Made by a program: the position numbers and the translations under genes. Shown here piece after piece: positions 11,460 to 23,939 of a DNA stretch of 64,000 bases (position 1 is its first letter; each line of letters begins with the position of its first letter). This DNA comes from Magicicada septendecula (taxonomy: Eukaryota > Arthropoda > Insecta > Hemiptera > Cicadidae): assembly GCA_034769895.1 (NCBI GenBank), contig CM068368.1, forward strand, positions 339,225,076-339,289,075, written 5' to 3'. The notes beneath the pieces were generated by a model that had not been told where the DNA came from, did no database searches, and worked only from the letters and a program-made list of their open reading frames with translations.

Positions 11460-13120
11460 AAACGTAGTAACAATATCATTTATTAGTGACCGAGTGGGTG
11501 TGCGCGCGCGAGTCTGAGCAAAGGTTAGTGTCCCGAGTGTTCAGTTCAGTGTGTCAGACGCGGTGCGGACTGTTGCTACTGACATTTGCAGACTGCCTTG
11601 GAAATGTCAGCCGCTGCTAAGTGGTCAGCGCTTACACGCCTCTAAACCAACCACCCACCTGGTTTAATATATCCTGCATCATCTGTCGAAAATTATATGT
11701 AGGTGACGGTTAAAGTATTATACACTTACAAAATCAATGACAATTAAATAAAAATAAAAAAATAACATAATTTTCATTACGCTTGGTGGTTTCTCCTACT
11801 TTTTTCTCTATTGCTTATATCACGGCTTAGGTAAACATATTGTTCCAGACTCTGAATGAATACGCTTTATCAATATCGGTGCTAAGCGACTGGCTGTATT
11901 AGACAGTTTATGTATATAAAATTTCCAGTTTCTCATGGGGAGAACTAGTTATCTCTTCCTGTACTCAAAACCGGTGAAAATAACAGTGAGAACACCTAAC
12001 GATTACTTTATTAAATGGAAAGTATTTATTTTTCTCTTACGTAATTTAACCATTATATCAACTGTAGTATTTTTTTAAATGAAGTTTCAAAAGATTTAAA
12101 TATAAGTAAGAAAATTCTAATTCATTATTATTAGCCAAATATAATTGTCATATTTGGTTTACAGTTCAGCAATCTTCAGCGGCAAGCCATCGCTATGTCT
12201 GTTGTGTCATTTGCCTGCCTGAAGATTTGTTCCGAACATGCTTAGGCATCCGAAACAAATCTATGCAACACTAGAACGTCTTTGCTTCTGCTTTCTCGTA
12301 AACACGAATTGTAAGTTTTCTTTTGTATCTTTTATGATCATCATGGCTAGACTAACAAAGTTGCTTTCCATACATTGCAATACGACTTTAGTCTTGATGC
12401 ATTATTAATTTTCGCCTGATCTTTTCTATGTTTGTATTGAGTATAGTTATTCCAGCCGATCTTCTCCAAAACTCCATTTCAATTAAATAGCAATTACAGT
12501 CAGATCCTTTGATTTTCCTGAAAAATAAATGTATTCAGTAGTACATGAATACATGTAAAATGAGCAGTCTATCTATTCCAGCGAAAGGAGTATGATTTTA
12601 ATTGACAACAATGGTGGTATTTATATTCAAATATCAAAATCAACTGGGAATCCGACTGTGACAGAATCACGGCCGTTAGTCAACATCAGGTGTAGGGTCC
12701 ACAGAGGAGTAGTGACAGGAGCATATACAACATTTGAAGGTTTTGATAGAACAGAAATAAATTATTATACCTATTATTACACTCAAGCCCTGTTAATAGT
12801 TCTGAATGCTCTGTTAACGTTTTACTTCAGCCAGGAAACTGATCTCACTGAGTAGTTAGTAGGCCTATTGACTTTCCGCAGTTAAAAATGTATTCATGAT
12901 GTTTATAAAAGTGAACGTTGCTTAGTGAAATTCATCATTCTAAGGAATCACCAAACTCCCTCAAAGGTAAACTAAGTTATGAATTAGTTTCTACTAAGTA
13001 GGACTACAAACGTCACAGTGTCTTACAAACACGCGGATACGTCACACGCGTATTTACATTCATGCTTGAGAATGTCAGTAAGACTAGGCTACTCTTATCT
13101 AACGCCGGTTTTCATAATCG
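11460..13120. other. No gene recognised
   Basis: Short (CG)n-like run near 11500. An 87-codon open frame (12592-12855) has no recognisable domain and no splice or start evidence. One copy of TAGGCCTA lies at 12860. Confidence 0.45.
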
Positions 13121-13134
13121 TTTACATCCTAATA

Positions 13135-13443
13135 ATGAAGTTCTATCAATTACTGGTGGTTGTACTCTTCGTGTTCAACGTTTCTGTAACTAGTCGTACA
13201 GCTTATAATTTCTTTCTTAATAACGCTCGCTGTATTTCGTCTAACCGGTTTCGCCAACTGCATAAAACTAGTTTTCTGAAACTAGAGCACAAAGTTGGCA
13301 AACGGAGTAACGCTGAACAACTTATTCAGTTAATGGGTTTCATAAGTAGATTACCATCTAATTGTCTCAAAATGCGTTTACCATGTTTGCAGCTAATAAA
13401 GCACGAATTCGTAGTGAGTTTATATAACGTGCAAAAACAATGA
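13135..13443 (+). CDS. Hypothetical small secreted protein or exon
   Basis: Open frame of 103 codons from ATG at 13135; the same frame is open further upstream. It starts MKFYQLLVVVLFVFNVSV, a convincing signal peptide by composition (basic n-region, long hydrophobic core), with possible cleavage near VTSRT. The mature part is basic, has three to four cysteines and includes a GKR tribasic-like site (KVGKRSNAEQL), as seen in some peptide precursors. It ends VQKQ and stop just as a 16-bp hairpin forms. I do not recognise the family. A chance frame in AT-rich DNA remains quite possible. Confidence 0.3.
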   Translation: MKFYQLLVVVLFVFNVSVTSRTAYNFFLNNARCISSNRFRQLHKTSFLKLEHKVGKRSNAEQLIQLMGFISRLPSNCLKMRLPCLQLIKHEFVVSLYNVQKQ

Positions 13444-13477
13444 ATGTTACAAGGTGCTACATTTTGCACGTTATATA
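13421..13477. repeat. Perfect 16-bp inverted repeat (hairpin)
   Basis: TATATAACGTGCAAAA (13421-13436) and its reverse complement (13462-13477) enclose a 25-base loop. It overlaps the end of the 103-codon open frame at 13135-13443. It could be a small MITE remnant; the arm is short for a microRNA precursor. Confidence 0.85.
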
Positions 13478-14113
13478 GGTAATTAGCTACTGGATGTGTT
13501 CCTGAGGATAATGAAATAACGATTACCAAATGGAAGATGTAACTTCAACATTTAATTTCTGTAAGATTTGGTGGTTTATGCAACTTTGAAATCACTTATA
13601 TTTCATGTTTCGCCAAATGATAAGATCAGCAACCCTAAAATAGAAGTTACAATTACAATCTGCTAATTGCCAAAATCAATTAACCTTAAGCCATCGCTGT
13701 CTAGGAAACGGAAAAGAAGTGACGTCAGAGGTGGGTGTGCAATGGAAATGTAAACAGTTTCGTACTCAAGCGTTTGTTTAGTTAGTACGCAAATGTCTGA
13801 AGACTTGATCTTGTGATATCGATATCTACTGCTAGTCGGTTGTGTAAGCTATTGGCCCCCACCATAACCACGCGCATACACACACGCACACAAACGGTAA
13901 ACTTTCTCCGTGCGCAGACGTTCCGGGGCTCGCGCATTCACGAGTAAAGACATTTTTATCACTTACACATCTCATTCCAATAAATGTCTCAATGTAATTC
14001 TTTAATGTCGTAAATACTGAATGAAATATGAAACGTGAATAATTAAATTATTATAGAGATCGATAGTCGTCTCAAATTATGTTTATTTTTGACTGGGAAA
14101 AAAGGATCAAAGC

Positions 14114-14166
<53 letters not shown>
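14114..14166. repeat. (GA)n microsatellite
   Basis: About 26 GA units. It produces Ser-Leu open frames on the minus strand that are not genes. Confidence 0.97.
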
Positions 14167-14170
<4 letters not shown>

Positions 14171-14649
14171 CTGCAAGTCTGTATGTGCATGATACTTGAC
14201 GGAAACTCATAGACGAATCGAGATCGTGTAGCGTCGTGAAACATACATTTTTCGAAAAATAAAAATCCATCCAGTTCTATGCTTGAATCGTTTACTTTGT
14301 ACTTCCTGTATCTCGAGCTACATTGGAACTCATGCCTGTTAGCCTGACAAGTTATATACACCGTAAAACAACAGATGTTTTAATTCTTCAGGACACTAGA
14401 CAACGTGCGGTATTGCTCTCGTCTCTCAGTATTCACTTTCCTTATTTACAACAGACGTAATTATTAGCGTGACTTTGAATGTAGTTTAATTTAATGTGTT
14501 GTTAACTGCGCAGATAAGTAGAGTATTTCGTTTTTTTTTAAATTGTAAAGTTTTAACTTTTTCGAATTTCAAGAAATGTTTTTCTTAACCACCTGCAGAC
14601 AACTTGGTGAGTAATGCCAAGTTATTAAATAATCACCATAGGCCTACTT

Positions 14650-15030
14650 GATGAAAACTGCTCTCTTTTCTTCCAAAATAATTAAATTCTTTGTTAAAAA
14701 CGGTCTAGCATCAATTGAAATTTACAATCGAGAAGGTAAGGAGATGCTGCACCTTCAAAAACAATAGTTTGTATGTGGGTTCTCGGGTTAAACATGATCG
14801 TAAGAGCGTTGACGATGATCCTCGCAGTGGACAACCAAAACGTGAAACAACCCGTGAAAAACGTGATACTAAGATATCATTTAAAAAATATCGTGCACAG
14901 TGTTGAGAGAGGATGACATGCTGACATCATAGGTATTTCACATTAGCTTGTGTTTCATATTTTAAGTCAAGAACTCAGCGTGAAAAATCTTTATGCACCC
15001 TGGGTGCCGCGTTTGGAGTTGTTGCACTTT
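14650..15030 (+). pseudogene. Mariner transposase remnant
   Basis: Broken fragments in order: KIIKFFVKNGLASIEIYNRE (HTH start, around 14680-14740), then after a frameshift VKHDRKSVDDDPRSGQPKRE (around 14788-14850), which corresponds to the mariner linker usually reading ESVEDDPRSGRP. Near 15000 comes LYAPWVPRLEL, matching the family's ARWVPRLLT. Stops and frameshifts separate them. It belongs to a different mariner lineage from the copy at 10.6 kb, and no ends were found. Confidence 0.7.
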
Positions 15031-18000
15031 GGGGCGACCACGCGGGGATCATATTAAGCGCTAGTGTGGCCACGTTTAAATTCGAATGCCCACATACGAA
15101 CTATTATTGTTTTTAAAGGTGCAGTGTTTGCTAACACAGTAGTCATTTCGTTGATGAATTTCTTTTGGTGATAGATGATTTTTACAAAGAATTCGTGATT
15201 TTGTTCGTTTTTTCAAAACACGCGTGACACGTGAATTTCAAACAGCCAGTAAACAATGAATAAATTGACAAATAGATTTAGAAATTAACAAGTGTTTACA
15301 CAAAATACGAATCTTACGATACACTAAAAATTTTAATTCTACCGCTAACCTAAAGATGTCGCTTCGCGAACTTTTCAACTGACGCTCGTACATAACATCA
15401 GAGGGACTACTGTATTGATACTTGCCACAGTATCTTTGTTACTGCAGTTACTTCAGAATGAATCTGTTTGAATTGAAAGATAATTTAATATTTCTGATAA
15501 TTACTATCACCATGCCTATCTCTGACAATTTAACGATTTCAATATAAAATCGTTACAACTGTCACGTTGTTTTGCAAAGTTAGAAGAAAACAATATAATG
15601 CATTCCAACTCGTTTTCCACGCTATATTAGTTGACTTTGTTTCTTCTAGTCCTGCCAGTGTAATTGGCTTATTTTGATCTGCTGGAGAAATTGCCTTTTA
15701 CGGGTTATCCGCCACTACACTTTAATAGCTCCTTCTCATTATCTAACCCTCATTGGGGATAGTTCGAATTAACCATTATAAAATTTAACCCTTCATTTAC
15801 TAAAGAGCAAATTTGTATTGCATAGAAAGTAAAGTGTAACAATCTACGTGCAGAAAGCTGATGATAAAGAGCAAACAATTTTGAACTCGGACCGATGTAA
15901 AAGGTAGTCGGTAAACTCCTTAGACTTCTATACAGACATTGGGTCTCGGTTTCAACTTCCAGCTATATTTCCTTAGCTTAAAATAATGATACAGGTAATA
16001 TCTATCACTATAAATTTTTACAGTAAGTATCCTAATACACTTTTTTTAATCTTATGCAGCAGCCCAGCTTTCAATTTTTGTTGGGCTGATAAAAAACCGT
16101 GAGTCCAGACTGTTTTTCGTTTGGATTAACGCCCTAGAAAACGGTCAGAAATGTTGAAAACTTCTCTTTTGAGTTCGTTTGCATTCAATTCCAAAAAGTT
16201 TACAAAACAGGTTGTATTAAGCGATCGCTAACAGAAGGAAGTAAGTATTTATGAGAAAATTAACTGATCGACAAGGCAATTGAGGAAGTAAAAGCGGACT
16301 GCATTGGGAATTTAATGTCGGCAAGTCCGTGTCTATTTAACCGGCCTACGGTTACTTGCTGCCTATTGAAAATTGAAGTCTCACAATTTTTGAAAAGTTA
16401 CAGTTCGAAACTGTAATACATTTTCTTGAATAATATGTGATATGCGAGTTGGACATAGTATACTTATAAACTATGAATGAATGTACTGCAAAATATTGTA
16501 CCTGAGGTGGCACAGATCTTTTATACTCGTGAAATCCTTGTTTACGCTATAAGCTCAATTACTTTAAGTTGAACACGATCTGTGAATAGATGCTTTTCTA
16601 AACACAACTGTTTACGAGAACTCCCAATGGATATTAGTTAAATACACAATTAAAAATATCTATTCAACAAATTGTGATTATGTCTTTAAAAACTATAAAC
16701 GTTTCGTATGACTTTTTATGTATTACTTCTAAATACGTTTCTGTGCTAGTAGGCCTACTTATGACACTTTGGTATTTTAATATAAATGTGAATCCGTACA
16801 ATTAGTCTTTTAGTATAGCAGAAAGCATATTTAGCGCAAAAATTATTTTGACTTGAAGTCACTTAGTAATTTTTGACGTATAATTTTGTACTAGTTCTAA
16901 TGAAATAGAACTAACATGAAATGCGTTTAAATAGCATTAATTAGCTTCGACGTTTATTCTGATGCTGTAATGTTTACGTAAAGATTGTGACTACTGTTCA
17001 AACTGATGAACAGTATTTTCATATTTTCAGAACTGATGATTTTCATATTTTAATTTTATAGTTGTAAACAGAAATGGAAATGTATTGAAAATATTTACTT
17101 CCTTTAATTAGCGACGTCACCAAGAATGAGTACAATCGAAGGGACTGATTTTCCGCGGCTTTAATTGTAATTAAGATTACGTTTATAAAATATGTAGTTA
17201 ATAAAATTAATAATTAGTTAACTTAAAAAAAATGTTGTTTTACTTAACGCAATGAGTGCTATTTTTTTTTTAGTGAAAGAAGCTTAAAACGTATTTTCAT
17301 CTTTAATTTGGCTTAAAGGTGTTTTCATGTGTAGGGCTATTTCTGAAGTGACTAGGTTAGGCTATAACGTCTTACTCTTCTCCTATTGATCTGCTACGCA
17401 TTTCGAGTTGCACTGGGGTTGTCACGTGCATCGATGTATACCACCAACATACAGCGAGTATACAGTAATAAAATACAATCAATCCCCCTCCCCCAGTTCT
17501 ATTTGACAGCAGTTACTAAATAGACCTAATTACTGGGAAACTGACAGTTTTACCAGACTACTTCTGAATACACATATCTTGTCATGTGTATATCTCTCTT
17601 CTCACATTCTTCATTTAATTCATCAGGTTCAATCTCTTGTTGTACAATACAGCACTGAAGGATTGCTTGGCTAATACTCGACGCCTTAACGAAAGAATCC
17701 TCAATGCGTTCTAATAAATGATAGACTACTCTATTTGGACTAATATATTTCCGTAACGATTTTTAGTTATTTGTTGAAAATATTTTAACATTGTAAATTG
17801 TTTTTGCTTTAGGAGTCAGAATATCTTTTGTCTGGATAATAGATCGCCTATATTTCGTAATGTTGTTTGTCTTCGTTATTCAGCTAATTCGTTAGGAGGA
17901 ATCAGAATAACTTCACATTTTTTGTTATGGTAGTAGGAAGGTCTCTTATCTTAATTGGCCACACATTGAACAAACTCTTAAGTTGGCAAACTGTAAACAT

Positions 18001-19227
18001 GATATGATTTTAGTTTAAGATGTCTGTAGGCATTTTCAGTTCTCCAATCATGAATAAAATCTGCCTATAGAAATGTTTACGGAACCACAATGGAAGTACA
18101 GCTCACATAACCTTTGGTAAGTGGTGACCGTATAGATATCAAGTACTGTAGTATCTATGAGCTTCCAGTCTGCTTTTAGATTTGACGTGTATGTACTAAC
18201 TCAACGAATATGATTCTATGTTTTAGTGACAGTTTGACTATAAGAAACATACTATGAGCCTTTCCTCACATTTTTGAACAACATATTTACGACCATTTGC
18301 ATTAGTATTATGATTAACATTAGCATTAGTATTTAAATTATACTCTTGCCATATATGTATGTGTGTTCTGTCTGTATACGCGCATGGAACAGGAAGAAAG
18401 AGGATTAGAGTATGTAAGCGATAAGAAAAGTATGGTAGTAATGATTGCTCTAAGTTGTAAAAGATGAGCCGGAAAAGACACATTACAATTACTATGCTGT
18501 CTACATGTAATACAGATTTGTCATTTAGCTGTCGCCAAGGACATGCAACAGATGACGGGCGAATGACAAATATCATATAAATATAAATATATATATACAG
18601 GACGCACTTATATTGTAACTCATTTGTTGGAGTTATATAATGAAAATGTGATGGATGTTTACAGTTTTTCACTTTGAGTGACACTTTTAATCAAACCAAC
18701 CCGAGTGTCACGCAATGAGGGGCGGTATATGCAAATTGTAGCAGCGTCATCTGCACAACACATAGTACATATTAAAAATGTATTTTAATAACTCATTCTC
18801 TGTATCTCACAATATTTTAACTTTGGATGTCTACGAAATCATTTCATTTCTGTTGGACTTATATTTTTCTCCCGGCAAATAGTTTATACTTTCTTGTCAT
18901 TATAACACATTCTCTAGACTTTCTCTGTTCACCACAATCATAGATCTAAACCCCTTTGGATAGATTATTAACGTTTCCTTGGAACTTCCAATGCTTCCAA
19001 GGTAGTCCTCGATTTTAGTTACTGAACGTGTATGGTGCAATTTTAATTTTTAATTGTCGTATCGTCTATTGTTATAGGATCTTCTACAATAGTAGGTCAC
19101 TTCTTCCTCTACTAACAGGCAGGACTTTTAGTCCAGGCAGCGTAATTCAAATTATGTATTCGCAAAACGTTATTGTCGCTTTTAGAAAACTGCTTAAAAT
19201 CTCATGAAACTAAGGCATTATTTTTTA
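15031..19227. other. No gene recognised
   Basis: About 4.2 kb of AT-rich sequence. A 148-codon minus-strand frame (18238-18684) crosses an (AT)n run and has no domain. No splice-supported coding sequence was seen. Confidence 0.45.
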
Positions 19228-19235
19228 TATACTGG

Positions 19236-19777
19236 CAGGGGTGCCCACAGAGGGGGATCATAGCGCAAGTTGCGCATTGAGAATTTTTTGGGGGGATTTT
19301 TCGGGTGTATTTTAAGGATTTTTGTTTTCTTTTCAAAAATAACATTTTAAATCCAACATTGATGGAAATTTTTACCGTGTTTGTGCAACAAACTAAGCTA
19401 TTAGTAAAAAACTAAAGCAATTGCATATCTTTATGATTGTTTTAACGAACTGGCGGCATAAATGTCTCTACCAGTACAACTAGTAGTACATTTTGTTTTG
19501 GAATTTGGAAAACTGATCCTGGCAGCCTGCAGCAACATCTGGCTTATTGAAAAACTCCGAGATTTAGGTCTAAAATATACCTAAAACTCGAGTTTTGAAG
19601 TCTTAATTTTCAAATTTTCCTTTTTTACTGGGGGGGGTATTCCATACTCCCCAGACCCCCCGGTACGGCTTGCACCCCCCTGGGTCATTATTAGTGAGTG
19701 GCTTTTCAATTGGGGGAGTGCTGAGACTTTTGGGGGGGGATTTGCGCATTAGGCCTTGGGGGGGATGGGCACCCCTG
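19236..19777. mobile_element. Non-autonomous hAT element (MITE), 542 bp
   Basis: Identical 8-base target duplications TATACTGG flank it (19228-19235 and 19778-19785). The ends are a perfect 12-base inverted repeat CAGGGGTGCCCA, typical of hAT elements. Inside, GC-rich G-runs lie near both ends and an AT-rich middle separates them. The short open frames inside have no transposase similarity. Confidence 0.93.
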
Positions 19778-19785
19778 TATACTGG

Positions 19786-21640
19786 TGCACTCACTTTATA
19801 TGTCGTACAAGTTTGGTGGTCGTTAAAGCTCTCTATATACTCCAAGCTCAGTTACTTTATTTTAAGTTGAATACGATTTTGATCAAAAAATTTCTGAGCG
19901 AGCTCAAGACTATACCTAAAAGTTCACCAAATATTTTGAAGACTGAAAAAAAGCGTTGGCTCAATCGTGTTATATCCGACTAAGATTACTTTGAAGGGGC
20001 AGTATAAAAGTAGATGAATCGAGGCATATTTTTTCAAATAAACAAAAATTTTATCAACATATTTGATCAAACGTTACACGAACTATGAACAGATGGTTTT
20101 TAGTAGATGCTTATTTGTATAAGAGTTATACAAATAACTTGAAGCTTTGTACTTACCTTGTTCCGGTGACAAAATATATTGCACAACGTATTTTTGTATA
20201 TTAATTTTACCTGCGCGGTTCTTACATACATGTTCATGTTTCAGTATAGGCCTATGTGTACTTTTATTGACAGGTTTTCATAGCGTCAAACATTTTATAT
20301 CAGGAGGGGTTTGTATTCTCGTTAAAGATGAAGCGAGTTTGTATGTATGCATGGGTTTGGAAAGGTTATTTTTTCTGAAGTTGTTGAAATGTCTTTCAGT
20401 GGCGTACATACCATAATCATGTTGTTTCCTGTCGACGTATCGTAGAATTCACCTTGCAAAAGGGCGATACTATAGTGCTGTTCACGACTGCACTTCTTAA
20501 CAGCTTCTTAACACAAGAGTAAACAAAAGGCATGTATTTCATATAACACTAAATTATCATAGTGAATAGTTCTAAGCTTCATCATCCTACTTTTATAACT
20601 AAAATTGTTTCTAATATTGTTTTAATCAGAAACCGGTTTGAAGGAAACTAATGTGCTCATTTCCAGCTCACAAGATCACATTAACATAAAATACTTGTAT
20701 TTTGAGATAAGTATAATAACGTAAATAAATTAATTATGAAGGGTCAATTAACCGACTTACAGAGGAAGAGATGTTAAAATTTTTGCAACAGAATGAGCCA
20801 AATAAGTTCTCAACTTTGACTCTACCGTTTGGGTTTGGCATTTGTCTGTCTATCTACGTATCTATTTGCGGAATGTATCACGACAACTTTTCAATGCATT
20901 AATCGATTTTTAATGAAACTTAAGGAAGAGTGTCTACACTTTTATCCCACAGACCTCTATTCATTTTTACATAGAACCCACCCAAAAAAGAGAAATATTT
21001 AAAAATATAAAGAGCGAAATTTTGAAAAAGTCTCTCACATCCAGAGATTTTTTCAAATTAAAGACAAATTTAACAAAAATTTGAATTTAGTGTTTAGTTT
21101 TGGAAATATTAAAATTTTATGCCTCCGGGCCTGAAAAAGGATAACATTTTGAAAAGTTTCTAAACAACCATCAGGATAAAGGGAATTTTAAACCAATTCC
21201 GAATATAGGTTTGCTTTGATGATTTTTGTAAATTTAGGGGCCCCATGGGCTAAAAATGGAAACGAACATTTTTGAAAAAAATTGTAAAAGTTTATGTGGT
21301 GATCAACAATACAAACTTTGAATCTTTAATAATTTGACAAAATTAATATCTGTCAAACACATCTTGCAAATTTTGGACAACCTTCAAAGAGTTTGTTAGC
21401 TATGCTTGCAAAAAACGTAACATATTATTATCAGTTGCATATATTTGTGAAAAGTATTAGATATAGGCAAGTATCTGTAGTAACATACATAAAGTTAACA
21501 TACATATATAAATAGGACCCAATTATTTTCTATTTAATCATTATGGTTATAAATTTAAATAAATAAAAGCAATGCGGCAGTCGGGACTATTAGTGTTTAT
21601 TGTGTTTACAATAAAATATGTAAAATAATTTACTGCTTCG
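19786..21640. other. No gene recognised
   Basis: AT-rich sequence, with an 89-codon frame at 20147-20416 of no known family. Sequence near 20815-21300 has a run-on style common in decayed transposons but no element could be named. Confidence 0.4.
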
Positions 21641-21644
21641 CAAT

Positions 21645-21765
21645 CTTTTTTTTTTACCAGGGGTTATGCGGGACGAAGGGCATGCCCGTCGCCGGCTGTT
21701 TTGTCGCGCCCCGAGCTTCTTATAGACCTCCCGCCAAGGGAACCATAATGCACTCACTCACTGGA
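21645..21765 (-). mobile_element. Poly(A)-tailed retroposon 3' end
   Basis: A GC-rich block, unlike its AT-rich surroundings, ends on the minus strand in a run of about eleven A (plus-strand T run at 21645-21655). In the minus sense a frame reads RSIRSSGRDKTAGDGHALRP before a stop. This arrangement suggests the tail of a LINE or SINE. No target duplication was found and the family is not identified. Confidence 0.4.
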
Positions 21766-21841
21766 TTTCTTGATGTGGCTAATGATTATTTTACAACAAA
21801 AATCAGTAATGTTTCTTTTTTTATTTTGTAATCTCCATTAA

Positions 21842-22617
21842 AGGCCCGTTTTCCTAGGAGCAGGTTTTTTTGCGCCGCGTAGGACTCAATATGCTGAACT
21901 CAACACGCCGTTCTCCACACACTAGAAAAATAATGGTTCTGTTTTCCTCCAGAGCGCATCACGTAATGCGCCAGCGTAGTGCGTTCGGCGTGATAGACCG
22001 ACTGGTTCTGGACCAGTCAATTGCGTTCTACGTCGCGTTTTAGCTGACTTCTGGATTTTGTTTATCAAAAATTGTGAGGTTTTTTATCAACTTACCTCAG
22101 AGTGAGAGCCAGTTTTTCAGCAGGTGTTATAGGAGACTTCACACGATTGTAAACTGGAAACTTTCAGGTCGTCTTCAATGCACTGTAAAATCGAAGCAAA
22201 CTGCTCACGGGTGAATCGAAAATATTTCTTGAATCTCTCTTCTTCGTCGTGTAAATGTTTGGTAATTAGTATTTTGAAAACACGTTCATCTTCGCGTTTT
22301 AAAAACATTTCGTTGATTAATTTTCTGCTCTTTGCCGTAGACAAGAGATAATTCTCATCTTCATCATCCATATGGATGTGCTTGAGAATAAGGAAAGCAA
22401 CAAAACTCTTTTTATTTTGCTCCAAACGATTCATTGGACAGGGAACACTAACACTCCGAATTATAACCACTACCATCTAGTACAGCCTACGTCGACTGAA
22501 TAGCTGAAATTCGTCCGGCTAGGAAAACACAAACGCGCAGAGCGATAATTGAATACGTTCCTACCTACGTGATAGAGCCCTACCCGGTTCGCGCGACGCA
22601 AAAACCAAAACGGACCT
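21842..22617 (-). mobile_element. PIF/Harbinger element, deleted copy of 776 bp
   Basis: Three-base target duplications TAA (21839-21841 and 22618-22620), as used by PIF/Harbinger (TWA). The ends are inverted: AGGCCCGTTTT on the left, AGGTCCGTTTT on the right, followed by similar GGTTTTTTTGCGCCGCG and GGTTTTTGCGTCGCGCG stretches. The interior carries only the start of a transposase-like protein on the minus strand, so the copy is non-autonomous. Confidence 0.88.
22117..22476 (-). pseudogene. N-terminal fragment of a Harbinger-type transposase
   Basis: 119-codon open frame inside the 776-bp element. The segment DEEERFKKYFRFTREQFASI followed by LQCIEDDL is characteristic of the region ahead of the DDE nuclease domain in Harbinger transposases, where an EEEFFKYFRMS-like motif occurs. 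The catalytic domain is absent; the frame stops about 13 residues later. Upstream residues 1-80 are lysine/aspartate rich. The assignment rests on motif and on element ends and target size, which agree. Confidence 0.72.
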
Positions 22618-22993
22618 TAACGGTTGTAGTGACGGGAAGGGAAATGACGCCCAGGAAATAGAGAATCACGGATATAGAAATGGTATATTTCTAAAAGCTC
22701 CGGCAGGGGATGAACTTTACTAATAGCTTTAGAAAACTATAATTTATTAATTTTATTTTATTTAATAATAAATGTATATTGATCAAAATTGTTAGGAAGT
22801 TCTGTAGCAGAGAGAGCTTGCTAGTTATAATGTTATTTCAGCCCATTTAAAACGCTTTTCTGTGAAGGATTGTGAACACATTTTTTCAGTAATAAAAACG
22901 CGCCTGGAAATTTAGTATATTCATCGTATGCTCTGTGAAGACCCCTAATGCCGCTTACCTACACACACCTGCTCTATAAAACTACCGTTTACC

Positions 22994-23466
22994 CATGGGC
23001 GTAACTTGGGGGGGGGCAGGGTAAGGCTTCATAAATTCAAGTGTGTAGTGAGAGCATCTATATAATAAAATGTATTATATTATTAGAAAAGAGACGAAGT
23101 AAAGACAGCAGATTCCTAGAAATACAGCTGCGCTTATTATTTCACTACGATGTGTTCCAAAACAAGTCTTTGTTTGTGTAAAAGACACGCATTGTATTCC
23201 AGTTAATTAGGTCTCTAGCGTTTGTTTGTTTTTCGAACAGAAATATTATTTTAACGTATATCATTCAAATCTGTCAAACATTCTTATTACAAGTTTCTTC
23301 GAAAGAAATAATAATAATAAATTTATACTGTGCTCGCAAGTATAGAAACTGTCTCTTGTTTGACTATTTGTTAGTTTTTATTTATAACAACTGGAAACAA
23401 AATTATATAATGCTCGGAACGTTGGAGGGGCGAGTGCCCCCCTGCCCCTCCCAAGTTACGCCTATG
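22994..23466. mobile_element. Non-autonomous hAT-like element (MITE), 473 bp
   Basis: The ends are CATGGGCGTAACTTGGG and, in reverse complement, CATAGGCGTAACTTGGG: 16 of 17 bases match. G-rich sequence with GGCAGGG follows inside both. The flanking 8-mers CGTTTACC (22986-22993) and CTTTTACC (23467-23474) match at seven positions, consistent with an aged hAT target duplication. No coding capacity. Confidence 0.85.
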
Positions 23467-23864
23467 CTTTTACCAGTCGGAATACAACATCCGCTTGTTA
23501 TAGAGGACTGCTCAAGAAGTTATATATATAATTAAAGTTTTTATAATTTAATCATTTTGATAAAAATAATAGCGGTTCATTTTTGTTGCGGCTTTCTAGG
23601 GACGAAATCAAACATAATGCATGTCAGCAAAAAATACATTTTTTGAAAATCTGCTCGAGACTTCGTTTTCCCTAGGCCATTGCCAAATTTGAGATCACTC
23701 TTGCATTATAGTTAGGTTACATATGGTAATACGGTTAAGACTACACTTTTCATTTTGAATGTATTAGCAAGCGTTTGCTAACGGATTGAGTTTGGAAAAG
23801 TATAAAATATAAATTTTCAAGAGAAAACAAAACGAAATTTTTATAGTTCATTAAAAAACGCACC

Positions 23865-23865
<1 letters not shown>

Positions 23866-23936
<71 letters not shown>
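23866..23936. repeat. (CA)n microsatellite
   Basis: About 35 CA units. The Cys-Val open frames on the minus strand are artefacts. Confidence 0.98.
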
Positions 23937-23939
<3 letters not shown>

